Translations under genes and position numbers: made by a program
DNA from: Verrucomicrobiaceae bacterium
GTDB taxonomy: Bacteria; Verrucomicrobiota; Verrucomicrobiia; Verrucomicrobiales; Akkermansiaceae
Length of the DNA stretch: 35,255 nt
NCBI GenBank assembly: GCA_027485615.1
Contig: JAIXQS010000178.1
Location: 1 to 35,255, forward strand
Direction: 5' to 3'
The notes under the pieces: model-generated
Databases searched by the model: none
The model's input: only the letters and a program-made list of their open reading frames with translations
Told to the model about the DNA's origin: nothing
Part shown: one piece after another, positions 24,852-32,967 of the stretch
Numbering within the stretch: position 1 is the stretch's first letter
Layout: each line of letters opens with the position of its first letter

Positions 24852-25981
24852 GCACGTCCATCGACTTCCTGGTGGTGGGTGGGGGCATTGCCGGTCTGTC
24901 GGCCGGATGGCGTCTGGCCGCGCATGGACGTGTACTGGTGCTGGAGCGGGAGGAGACGACGGGTTATCACTCATCAGGGCGCTCGGCCACTTATTACCAC
25001 TTCGGGATAGGCAACCGGGCGGTTCGATGGCTCACCCAGGCCAGCGGCGAATTCTTTACTGCACCGCCGAAAGGATTCGCGGAACACCCGCTGGCCACGC
25101 CGGCGCCAGCCATGATGGTCATCCGCCAAGGGCAGGACGACATCTTGGAGCGCAATCTCGCGGAAATGCACGCCATCACCGGCACTACGCGTGAGATCGA
25201 GCCGGCCGAAATGCTGGCCCACGTGCCGGTCCTGAAGCTCCAGCCTCCGCACGAAGCGGGCATCACGCGCGCATTGATCGATCCAGCTGCCGCAAGACTG
25301 GACGGACACGGTCTGATGATGGGTTACCTGCGCGGTCTCAAGGAACGGGGCGGCACGCTCGTCACCAGTGCCGAGGTACTGGCTATCCATCACGCCGGCG
25401 GGCGCTGGCACACCCGAACTTCCCAGGGCGACTTCAGCGCACCAGTGTTGGTCAACGCAGCCGGTGCGTGGTGCGATGAGATGGCCCGCCTTGCGGGCGT
25501 CGAGCCGCTAGGGCTGAAACCGCTGCGGCGCACCATCATCTGCTTCGACCCTCCCCCGGGTGTGAGCGTCCACGGCTGGCCGCTCGTACGGTCGCTAGCC
25601 GACGAGTTCTATTTCCTGCCCGAGACGGGGCAGTTGCTGGCTTCCCCAGCTGATGAAACAGCCTCACCGCCCTGCGATGCCCAACCGGACGAATACGACG
25701 TCGCGCTGGCGGCCTGGCGCGTGGAAGAGGTGACCACCCTGCAGGTGCGGCAGGTCAAGCACAAGTGGGCGGGCCTGCGAACCTTCTCCGCAGACCGAAC
25801 CCCGGTGGCCGGCTTCGATCCGGCTCACCCTGGATTTTTCTGGCTTGCCGGCCAAGGCGGCTACGGCCTGCAGACCTCGCCGGCGATGTCGATGGCCTGC
25901 GAGAGCCTCATTACCGGCAAGGCCTGGCCCGAGCCCATGGCAGCGACTGTCGACATGCTTTCGCCAGCACGTTTCCGCTAG
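24848..25981 (+). CDS. FAD-dependent D-amino acid dehydrogenase, D-arginine dehydrogenase (DauA)-like
   Basis: A 377-residue DAO-family flavoprotein. FLVVGGGIAGLSAGWRLA binds FAD, GYHSSGRSA (39-47) follows, then VLVNAAGAWCDEMARLAGV, WAGLRTFSADRTPVAGF and GQGGYGLQTSPAM. Across its length it resembles Pseudomonas aeruginosa D-arginine dehydrogenase as I remember that sequence. Two residues that there contact the cationic side chain differ: the equivalent of Glu87 is Ala88, and the equivalent of His48 is Tyr49. The conserved Arg of WAGLR, which binds the carboxylate, is kept. A neutral or acidic D-amino acid is therefore more likely than D-Arg. Its stop codon shares CTAG with the convergent M55 gene. 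Confidence 0.88.
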   Translation: MSTSIDFLVVGGGIAGLSAGWRLAAHGRVLVLEREETTGYHSSGRSATYYHFGIGNRAVRWLTQASGEFFTAPPKGFAEHPLATPAPAMMVIRQGQDDILERNLAEMHAITGTTREIEPAEMLAHVPVLKLQPPHEAGITRALIDPAAARLDGHGLMMGYLRGLKERGGTLVTSAEVLAIHHAGGRWHTRTSQGDFSAPVLVNAAGAWCDEMARLAGVEPLGLKPLRRTIICFDPPPGVSVHGWPLVRSLADEFYFLPETGQLLASPADETASPPCDAQPDEYDVALAAWRVEEVTTLQVRQVKHKWAGLRTFSADRTPVAGFDPAHPGFFWLAGQGGYGLQTSPAMSMACESLITGKAWPEPMAATVDMLSPARFR

Positions 25982-26823
25982 GGCTTGCCTTCCCCGTAGC
26001 GGGGAATTCCGTGACTTTGATAGAAGGAGGAAAAGCCGATGACCCGCATGACCTCCACCATGTCGCTCAGGATCCAGCGGATGGTGTGGGAGCCGGTTCG
26101 TTCGCACCAGGGCAACCACTCCCACATCTCCGGTTGACTGCGATCGGTGAAGTCGATCTCCAACTCGAAATTCGAGGGCAGCGACAGTGGCTTGATTTCG
26201 TGGCGCTTGGCCAGCCCCTTGGCCACCCCTTCAGCAATCAATCGCTGGGCAACGGCAGGCTTGAGCGAATCGATGGCGGTCAAACCCAGAGCCTTCTTGG
26301 TCACCACCATCTCGGTTTGCGGGAAGTACTGTCGGCAATGCTCGATGTAAGCATCGTCACCCGAGGTAAACACCAGCGGGACCTTGAAATGCGCGGCCAA
26401 TAGTGCGTTGAGTGTGGTCTCAGAATGAGAAACGCCGTTGAGCCGGACATCCCGGAAGGCTCCGACGAACGTATGCGAGAGGATACCCCCCCTGGAAGTG
26501 GCGTTCGAGTGGTGACCAATGAAGATAGCCGCGTCATAGGTTCCGTCTTGTATACCCTCCATCTGCACCAATGCTCGAGGCCAGGAGCGGACCAATCGAG
26601 CGCAGTCGGGCAACTCATCGAACAAAAGGTTGTGTGCAGTTCCATGACCATCCGTGATGATGATCTCCTGCGCCCCGGCCTCAATGGCCGCCCTGCAGGC
26701 CGCCGCCACTTCCTGTGTCATCCAGCGTCGGCCCGACTCGTAGTCGAATCGACCAGGCCCAGTACTTGGCAAGTGGGCGATACCCGCCACGCCCTCAATG
26801 TCTGCACTCAAGAAGATTCTCAT
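25978..26823 (-). CDS. M55 family D-aminopeptidase (DppA-like)
   Basis: A 281-residue zinc peptidase. B. subtilis DppA, the founder, cleaves D-Ala-containing dipeptides. Metal ligands appear at the canonical numbers: MRIFLSADIEG (Asp8, Glu10), TDGHGTAHN (His60) and IGHHSNA (His104). HSETTLNA (Glu135) is close to the fifth ligand, and SHTFVGAF (His117) close to the catalytic His. The start is ATG 26823, inside an ATGA overlap with the acyl-CoA dehydrogenase gene; the open frame to 26979 lies over that gene and is not family-like. With the P1 aminopeptidase and the D-amino acid dehydrogenase it makes a D-residue-processing set. It is the last gene of the operon that starts at 30191. Confidence 0.93.
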   Translation of the reverse strand: MRIFLSADIEGVAGIAHLPSTGPGRFDYESGRRWMTQEVAAACRAAIEAGAQEIIITDGHGTAHNLLFDELPDCARLVRSWPRALVQMEGIQDGTYDAAIFIGHHSNATSRGGILSHTFVGAFRDVRLNGVSHSETTLNALLAAHFKVPLVFTSGDDAYIEHCRQYFPQTEMVVTKKALGLTAIDSLKPAVAQRLIAEGVAKGLAKRHEIKPLSLPSNFELEIDFTDRSQPEMWEWLPWCERTGSHTIRWILSDMVEVMRVIGFSSFYQSHGIPRYGEGKP

Positions 26824-28043
26824 TTCGTCACCTGATTGAAAGGAATGCCTTTGTCGACGCGTATCTCTTCTGGGAGACCCAGCACACGCTCTGCGATGAT
26901 GTTGCGCAGAATCTGATCGGTTCCGCCCGCAATCCGAAGCGCGGCGCTCCAATTCCAAGTACGCTGGACCGACGACCAAAGCGAGTCAGTCTCCTCATCC
27001 ACCACAAGCGAACCCTGACCCGCCAGATCCATCAGAAAGGTGGACATCCGCTGTGCTTGCCTGGCCTTGAGCAGTTTTCCGATGGACTGCTCGGGTCCCG
27101 GTGTGCTGCCCTTGCTCAGAGCGGTGAGGGTTCTGCATTGATGCAGTCGCAGACCCTCGTCCACGATCCACGCGTCGGCCATAGACTCGGCAACGGCCGG
27201 ATCCGAGAGGTCACCTCTGTCCGCCAGTAGGCTGAGCATAGACTGCGCGGTCAGCAATCCCAGCTCGGTCCCAACTGTCAACCGTTCGAACATCAGCGTG
27301 GTCAGGGCTACCTTCCAACCGCCTCCGACCGGACCCAGGCGCTGTTCATCTGGAATGCGAACGCCAGTGAAGAACACCTCGTTGAACTCGCTCTCGCCCG
27401 CCATCTGGCGAATCGGCCTCACCTCAATACCCGCACTCTTCATGTCGACGAAGAACATGGTCAATCCGGCGTGCTTGGGCACCGTTGGATCCGTACGGGT
27501 CAGCAACAGCCCAAAGTCCGAGAACTGAGCGCCGGTGGTCCAGACCTTTTGTCCGTCCACCATCCAATCGCTGCCCTCTTGCTCACGTTCTCGACGAGCG
27601 CGCATCCGGATGCCGGCCAGATCGGAGCCCGCTGCGGGCTCACTGAAGAGCTGACACCAGATTTCCTCGCCGTAGAGGGCAGTCCTCACATAGCGGTCCT
27701 TATGGTGCTGGTTGCCATAGGCCATGAGGGTCGGCAGGCACATGCCTATTCCAATCTCGAAGTATCCGAAGGTCGAGCGCCACTTCGACTCCTCCTGCAG
27801 GTAGATCAGATGCTGGATAGGAGTACCGCCGAGCCCCCCGAATTCACGCGGCCAGGTCACAGCGGCATATCCGGCGGCCGCCTTCTTGGCTTGCCAAACA
27901 CGAGCTGCCGCCAGCCGTTGATCGGCAGGCAATCCATCCCCGACGAAGTCGCGCGGATGGCGCTTCGGTTCAGCATTGGCGGCCAACCATTCGCGCACTG
28001 TGGCCCGAAACTGAGCCTCTTGCGGACTGTCTTCAAAGTTCAT
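26820..28043 (-). CDS. Acyl-CoA dehydrogenase, larger subunit of a probable pair
   Basis: A 407-residue ACAD. The flavin/substrate core contains CQLFSEPAAGSDLAGIRMRA, DGQKVWTTGAQFSDFGLLLTRTDP and FFTGVRIPDEQRLGPVGGGWKVA. The end is RIAGGTDQILRNIIAERVLGLP. The MCAD-type base (Glu of YEGT) is replaced by Gly in IAGGT. Glu253 in LMFERLTVG sits where isovaleryl-CoA dehydrogenase has its base and is the best candidate. I use ATG 28043 (MNFEDS), which overlaps the end of the partner gene by 11 nt. Adjacent ACAD pairs of this kind form alpha2beta2 enzymes on 2-methyl or bulky side chains in steroid catabolism, which suggests a similar substrate shape. Confidence 0.9.
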   Translation of the reverse strand: MNFEDSPQEAQFRATVREWLAANAEPKRHPRDFVGDGLPADQRLAAARVWQAKKAAAGYAAVTWPREFGGLGGTPIQHLIYLQEESKWRSTFGYFEIGIGMCLPTLMAYGNQHHKDRYVRTALYGEEIWCQLFSEPAAGSDLAGIRMRARREREQEGSDWMVDGQKVWTTGAQFSDFGLLLTRTDPTVPKHAGLTMFFVDMKSAGIEVRPIRQMAGESEFNEVFFTGVRIPDEQRLGPVGGGWKVALTTLMFERLTVGTELGLLTAQSMLSLLADRGDLSDPAVAESMADAWIVDEGLRLHQCRTLTALSKGSTPGPEQSIGKLLKARQAQRMSTFLMDLAGQGSLVVDEETDSLWSSVQRTWNWSAALRIAGGTDQILRNIIAERVLGLPEEIRVDKGIPFNQVTK

Positions 28044-29124
28044 GAGCAATGGTCATGTGCTGACGGTGAAGCAATTGGGCGATCCGCCGCTTCCATTCCC
28101 GTGATGAGCCAAGGGAAAGTGCTGTGGAACGCGAACGCTTGTAGAACGGATGAATATCGGCTTCCCAGGTGAAGCCAATTCCGCCATGCAGTTGTAGCGC
28201 CTCCCGGGCCGCAAACTCAAAAGCTTCTGAGGCCGAGACACGCGCGCACGCCGCGGCCAGAGGGAGCGCCGGGTCATTGGTTTGCGAGGCCCATGCACCG
28301 TGATAAGCATGTCCGCGGGCGATTTCGTTCTTCACCCAAACATCGGCCATGAGGTGTTTGACGGCCTGGTACGACGCCACGGTTCGTCCAAAGGTCTTGC
28401 GCTGCAAGGTGTAGTCGCGTGCGATGTCCAAAGCCCGCGAGGCGCCGCCGAGTTGCTCGAACGCCAGTAGCACCGCAGCCCGGTTTCGAATGCCTTGGTA
28501 TGACCCTGCCGGGCAGTTCATTGGCTCCGAGCGAACAGCGTTGAGAGCCAACTCCGCCATAGGAGACCCCGGATCCAGAACGCGAAGCGGATGCCGAGAC
28601 ACGCCATCCTGATGTAGGTCGATCAGAACCGCGCAGTCATCAGCCGACATCACGACTAGGAAGTCCGCAACCGCTCCTGCGGGAACAGCCGCATATCGGG
28701 CGGTCAGGCGCTCACCGTCGGCATCAATCGGCGCGAAGCACATCGAACCGACTGCTTCACCTCGCGCCAATTGCGGCAGCCACCGCTCACGCTGCGAATC
28801 GGTACCGCTGTGCAGCAGGGCTTCGGTGGCCAGATATACGCTAGGCAAAGACGGCACTGGTGCGCAGACGCGTCCGATTTCCTCGGCGCAGGCGGCCAAC
28901 TCCAACATACCCAGGCCCGAACCGCCCCATTGCTCGGGTATACGGGCGCCAGTCACGCCCATCTCAGCGAGTACGCCCCACGCTGGCTTACTGATGAGAC
29001 CACCGGGGTGGAACATACCGTCCTCTAGACAGCGACGGACTTCCGCCATGTTGCAGGAGCGCTCCAGGGCTCTTCGCACCTCGGCCGTCATGGCCTTGAT
29101 GTCATCGGAAAAATCGAAGTTCAT
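28033..29124 (-). CDS. Acyl-CoA dehydrogenase, smaller partner subunit
   Basis: A 363-residue ACAD-fold protein with a short N-domain (IPEQWGGSGLGMLELAACAEEIGRVCAPVPSLPSVYLA). The mid-domain is degenerate (GSMCFAPIDADGE instead of the usual TEPxAGSD), so FAD and substrate contacts are probably reduced here. The C-terminal helices are well kept (YTLQRKTFGRTVASYQAVKHLMADVWV, LQLHGGIGFTWEADIHPFYKRS). The position of YEGT reads SLGSS. Glu223 in LAFEQLGG is the only candidate base. In heteromeric ACADs one subunit is often catalytically incomplete, and this looks like that one. ATG 29124 overlaps the upstream gene by 4 nt. Confidence 0.88.
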   Translation of the reverse strand: MNFDFSDDIKAMTAEVRRALERSCNMAEVRRCLEDGMFHPGGLISKPAWGVLAEMGVTGARIPEQWGGSGLGMLELAACAEEIGRVCAPVPSLPSVYLATEALLHSGTDSQRERWLPQLARGEAVGSMCFAPIDADGERLTARYAAVPAGAVADFLVVMSADDCAVLIDLHQDGVSRHPLRVLDPGSPMAELALNAVRSEPMNCPAGSYQGIRNRAAVLLAFEQLGGASRALDIARDYTLQRKTFGRTVASYQAVKHLMADVWVKNEIARGHAYHGAWASQTNDPALPLAAACARVSASEAFEFAAREALQLHGGIGFTWEADIHPFYKRSRSTALSLGSSREWKRRIAQLLHRQHMTIAHEL

Positions 29125-30191
29125 GTAACCTCGGTCAGCAGTGCAGCAATGGGACTCGGACGGTGTCGAGCAAGCTTCAACACCTGCACCACCAAGGCAT
29201 CGAAGGCGCCAACATCAGGCATCAGCCCTTCGTTGACTGCTTCACGTGCCAAAGCGCACAGCGCAGCGATGTCATTTGGCCCGATACGCTGGATCTCCCG
29301 GGCCAGGCTGTCCACATCTCCCCTCGCCCGGCGCAGCCTTCTGTCGGCAAAAAAGAGGGTCCTCAGTCGCTTCGATTGAACAGAGCGCAGCAGGTAGTCG
29401 AACAACTGGCGTTCCCGTTCCAGGGCTTGATCAATTGGCAGTTTCAGGCCGGATTGCATCAATTCGAGCGTAGCCCAGGCTGCCTCAAAGTCTGGGGCCG
29501 ATTCGGCAAAGCGATCGCGGCGACGATCGAATGCCTGCGCGACATGGCTCTCATCTTCAAGACGCCAATGCCGGGGGTCGCTAATGCGTCGCTTGTTGAC
29601 GCTCGTCAGCGCTAGGCTTGTAGTTGCATCGAGCAACTGCGCTTGCTCGACGATTCGATCTACGAACCCAGACTCCAGCGCCCTATGCGCGTCCCAAACA
29701 TCACCATCGATGACCAAGGAGAGCGTGGACTCCACACCCAGCCAGCGCGTCAGCCACTGGGTGGCACCAAAAGTGGGCAATAAACCCAATCCCAGTTCCG
29801 GAAGGGCAAATCGTGTGTCACCCGCAGCCAAACGCCAGTCGCATGCGTAGGCGACGACCAGTCCGCCGCCATAAACCGTTCCAAACAGTGCACCTAGAAC
29901 CGGCTTCGTCGTCTCGTCACAGGACTGGATGAGTTCCATGAGGCCGGGTGGGCGCACTCCGTGATCCAGTTCTCCGATATCTGCGCCGGCAAAAAAGGTC
30001 CTGCCCTTTGCCGTCAAAGCGATCGCCTTGACTCTGGGATCCGAAATTGCCGCGTTCAAGCCATGCAGAAGGCCCTGCCTCACCGCATGAGACAGCGCGT
30101 TGACCGGTGGAAAATCGGCCTCAACCCACCCAACCTCACCCTGATGAAGGAAGCGGACAGGCGACGAGGCCTCTGAGGGCTGAAGCACCAT
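29121..30191 (-). CDS. Crotonase-fold protein with MFE-1-like linker but no dehydrogenase domain
   Basis: A 356-residue protein. Residues about 15-200 are an enoyl-CoA hydratase/isomerase domain (FFAGADIGELDHG oxyanion loop, GTVYGGGLVVAYACDWRLA, FALPELGLGLLPTFGATQW). The crotonase Glu144 position is Val (GGGLV in place of GGGCE). The Glu164 equivalent is present in LPEL, a pattern closer to delta3-delta2 isomerases than hydratases. The next part (LPIDQALERERQLFDYLLRSVQSKRLRTLFFADRRLRRARG) is the linker that in FadB/MFE-1 precedes the NAD-binding domain. That domain is missing, and about 65 residues of unassigned helical sequence follow. It is the first gene of the operon and is divergent from the TetR gene. 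Confidence 0.82.
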   Translation of the reverse strand: MVLQPSEASSPVRFLHQGEVGWVEADFPPVNALSHAVRQGLLHGLNAAISDPRVKAIALTAKGRTFFAGADIGELDHGVRPPGLMELIQSCDETTKPVLGALFGTVYGGGLVVAYACDWRLAAGDTRFALPELGLGLLPTFGATQWLTRWLGVESTLSLVIDGDVWDAHRALESGFVDRIVEQAQLLDATTSLALTSVNKRRISDPRHWRLEDESHVAQAFDRRRDRFAESAPDFEAAWATLELMQSGLKLPIDQALERERQLFDYLLRSVQSKRLRTLFFADRRLRRARGDVDSLAREIQRIGPNDIAALCALAREAVNEGLMPDVGAFDALVVQVLKLARHRPSPIAALLTEVT

Positions 30192-30249
30192 CCCCTTCTC
30201 AACGAACGATGCCCCCTCCTCCCGTCATCGAAGGAGTCTTGACGGGGCA

Positions 30250-30269
30250 AGAATCGAACGACCGTTCAA
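30250..30269 (+). promoter_or_regulatory. TetR-type operator in the divergent crotonase/tetR promoter region
   Basis: AGAATCGAACGACCGTTCAA holds GAACGACCGTTC (30256-30267), identical to the palindrome core before oppD (7907-7918). It lies 12 nt upstream of GATAAT (30279-30284), a good -10 for the TetR gene, and covers the expected -35. Binding here would repress tetR and possibly the divergent dehydrogenase operon, a normal autoregulated layout. Confidence 0.65.
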
Positions 30270-30308
30270 TACTTTTGCGATAATGAATACTCACTCCGGA
30301 GGCTTGCG

Positions 30309-30905
30309 ATGGTGGGCGTGCGAGCAAAAGACCACGACGATAAGCGCCAGATCATCTTGGATCAGGCAGCGACGCTCTTCGCTCGTCAAGGATTCCACAA
30401 GACCTCAATCGCTCAGATTGCGAAGGCCTGCAAGGCCTCGTCCAAGGCCTGGATCTACCACTACTTCCCGAACAAGGAAGCGGTATTGACAACCCTAATC
30501 ACGGATTTCTTGGAACTCGTGATCGCGCGCGTGAGCGAAGCCGTAGGGGCTGTCGAAGCCCCACAGAAGAAGCTACAAGCCTTCGTGCTGGAGTGCATGC
30601 GGATCTACGACGAATACCGCATCAACTACCCAATGCTGTTTGCGGAAATGTCGCTGTTGCCCGCCGAGGAGCAAAAACCGATTCGCGCCCTGGAGCGGCA
30701 GTGGGTAATGTTGCTGCGCGGCATCATCTTGGAGCTCAACCCCGGCATTTCGAACCGGCGCCACCACGCCATGGTTCTTACGCTGATTGCAAGTGGCAGC
30801 GTCAATTGGACTTACACCTGGTTTGATCCCAAGGGACCGATGTCACAGGAAGAAGTGGCGGAAATGACCACCCGGATGCTGCTTAAGGGTTTGGCGGCCG
30901 TTTGA
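30309..30905 (+). CDS. TetR/AcrR family transcriptional regulator
   Basis: A 198-residue repressor. The N-terminal helix-turn-helix (KRQIILDQAATLFARQGFHKTSIAQIAKACKASSKAWIYHYFPNKEAVL, about 12-56) is a standard TetR_N domain, followed by a helical ligand domain. GGAGG lies 6 nt before ATG 30309. Such regulators beside acyl-CoA dehydrogenase/crotonase genes commonly sense an acyl-CoA. The palindrome shared with the oppD promoter suggests it controls the transport/thiolase/racemase operon as well as its own region. That makes it the likely island regulator alongside the ECF factor. Confidence 0.92.
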   Translation: MVGVRAKDHDDKRQIILDQAATLFARQGFHKTSIAQIAKACKASSKAWIYHYFPNKEAVLTTLITDFLELVIARVSEAVGAVEAPQKKLQAFVLECMRIYDEYRINYPMLFAEMSLLPAEEQKPIRALERQWVMLLRGIILELNPGISNRRHHAMVLTLIASGSVNWTYTWFDPKGPMSQEEVAEMTTRMLLKGLAAV

Positions 30906-30981
30906 GACCTTTCCCGGCGTTTGAGAATGCATCGATCGCAGGCTCTATACCGTCGTCCATCCTGACCTCCCAACAAGCGCT

Positions 30982-31524
30982 CTACCGATCGCACGAGATG
31001 GTCGCCAGGTAGTTGAACCAGGCCCGCAGGTAGTGCTCATACCCACGGTCGGCCAGCAACCAAACCTTATCCATTCCGACTCGTAGCAGCACCACAGCGA
31101 TATCTGCCAGTCGGACACGCGCCGCGGAACCTACCGAGCCAGGCACGGATCGATGATCGACCAGGCGTCGCAGCATCTCATCGACCTGAGCGCCCCGCAA
31201 CTCGAAACCGATCAAACCATCAGATTGCTCGACGGCGCAGGCCAGCAAGCCATTCCCAATTGCATCGGTCAAGGCATTTGGCCCCGTTCTTGTGGTGGCC
31301 AGAAGCATCAGTTCGCTCAGACTGCGCCAAAGAATCCACGGATCCCGACCCAAGACCTGCCCCGGCCAAGGCAAGCCTGGCAGTCCGGTAGAGCGAAGGG
31401 CGGCTTCCACCTCGTCGGCCGCATCGGGCAGGTGCCGGATGGCAAGGACGAAGAGTGGCTCGATTCGCCGAATCTCGACCGTAGCCACATCGAGCGGCAT
31501 AACCTCCCCCTCAGGCGACGACAT
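30982..31524 (-). CDS. soxG: Sarcosine oxidase gamma subunit-like protein (SoxG)
   Basis: A 180-residue protein with the SoxG pattern: LPGLPWPGQVLGRDPWILWRSLSELMLLA near the middle, then SDGLIGFELRGAQVDEMLRRLVDHRSVPGSVGSAARVRLADIAVVLLRV. SoxG is the small gamma subunit of heterotetrameric sarcosine oxidase, which demethylates N-methylglycine with tetrahydrofolate. The start ATG 31524 has AGGAGA upstream; ATG 31500 with GGGGGAGG is an alternative. It overlaps the soxA end by 14 nt. No soxB or soxD is in the window and soxA is truncated, so the protein is probably an orphan. It ends 76 nt from the convergent TetR gene. Confidence 0.8.
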   Translation of the reverse strand: MSSPEGEVMPLDVATVEIRRIEPLFVLAIRHLPDAADEVEAALRSTGLPGLPWPGQVLGRDPWILWRSLSELMLLATTRTGPNALTDAIGNGLLACAVEQSDGLIGFELRGAQVDEMLRRLVDHRSVPGSVGSAARVRLADIAVVLLRVGMDKVWLLADRGYEHYLRAWFNYLATISCDR

Positions 31525-32959
31525 GGAGACGCTCTCCTTTCGGATCCAGAAAGGGCGTCGCGACGACCTCGGCTAGGAACGGCTTGCCCAGGTGAAAGAC
31601 CGTGATGCGTTCTCCCAGCCGCACGCGACCACGGGCCAGCATCGCCAAGGCCACCGCGTGTCCGAGAGTCGGGCTGTAAAAGCTGGAGGTCACATAGCCC
31701 TCTATGGGCCCAGGTGGCGGCGACCTGAGCACATGGGCACCGACGGGTAGACACGTTTGGCGCTCAACCGGTAACAGTCCCACCAACTGCATGCGATCGG
31801 GATCTCGTGCTGCCGGCCGCGTCAGTGAACGGCGTCCAACGAAGTTCGCCGTCTTACGATCGATGCCACGATCCATGCCGACATCACCGGGCAGCGTGGT
31901 GCCATCAGTGTCACCGCCCACATGCAGGTAACCCTTTTCGGTACGCATCACCATCAACGCATCGATGCCGTACGGAACCACGCCCAAGTCCTGCCCAGCG
32001 TGCCACAGGAGATCCATCAGTTCGACGGTGCGCGATGCCGGCAGATTGACCTCATAGCCCAGTTCGCCGTTGAAGCTTGCCCTCAGAACGCGCAAGCGGC
32101 TTCCCCGATTCTGAATCTGAAGCATGGTCATGTGCTTCATGGCGCCAGGGGCCAGCGCCGCATCAAATCCAACGGCTTCCAGCAGGGCCCAGGCCTTGGT
32201 ACCGCTGATCGTCACGTTTCCCCAAGCGGAGGTGACGTTGGTGACCAGTACGCGATGGTTCACATACTCGCACTGCAGCCACTCCTCGAAAGCCAGTGCC
32301 ACTCGCTCAGCGCCGCCGGAGGTGGTGTTCACCCAAAAATGGTGGTGATCAAGGCGGGTCACGATGCCATCGTCGATGATGACCCCGTTTTCATTGAGCA
32401 GGATGCCATAGCGAGCGCCGCCGACCGGCAGTGTCGACATCGTGCCCACGTACATAAGGTCCAGGAATTCCGCTGCATCTGGGCCGAACACTTCGATCTT
32501 GCCCAGGGGCGAGCCCTCGAAGATTCCAACCATTCGACGCACTTGCAAGGCCTCACGCTGTGCGGCCTCCTCGAGGCTCTCGCCCGCGCGAGGGTAGGCC
32601 GCAGGACGCAGCCAGCCACCGAATTCCTCCAATAGCGCGCCTCGGGCAACGTGCCATTCATGCCCCGGCATTCGCCTTAGGGGCTTGATGCGCTCTCCGC
32701 TGCGGCCTGCGGCCAAGGCGTTGATCGTTACTGGCCTGAACGGTGGCCGAAACTTGGTAGTGCCGACTTCGGAAGGCCTGCGCTGTGTCTGCCCACCCAT
32801 CAACACGATGGCATTCACATTGCTGGTCTTACCCTGATCGGTTGCCATCCCAACAGTCGTGTAGCGCTTGAGATGCTCCACCGAACGGTAGTTCTCCTGC
32901 GCAGCCAGGACCACGTCGCCGGCCACCACATCATTCTGGAGATCCACGAACACCTTGCC
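31511..32959 (-). pseudogene. soxA: soxA, 5'-truncated (C-terminal half of sarcosine oxidase alpha subunit)
   Basis: The translation begins mid-protein at GKVFVDLQNDVVAGDV and runs 480 residues. It keeps SVEHLKRYTTVGMATDQGKTSN and then the aminomethyltransferase (GcvT-like) folate-binding part (LGKIEVFGPDAAEFLDLMYVG, NGELGYEVNLPAS, MRTEKGYLHVGGDTDGTTLPGDVG, YVTSSFYSPTLGHAVALAM). Full SoxA is about 1000 residues. The N-terminal FAD/NAD-binding half is gone: upstream of about 32960 the frame is unlike SoxA and hits a stop at 33040-33038. GTG 32953 could start a free folate-binding protein, but no good ribosome site is seen. Most likely a remnant cut by a rearrangement. Confidence 0.72.
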
Positions 32960-32967
32960 CGTCCGAC

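Noticed and set aside
1207..30905. A classic mlrABCD cluster
   Set aside because: No MlrB-type serine hydrolase is present, gene order differs, and the superfamily matches for MlrA, MlrC and MlrD are not proof of orthology. Kept only as a functional hypothesis.
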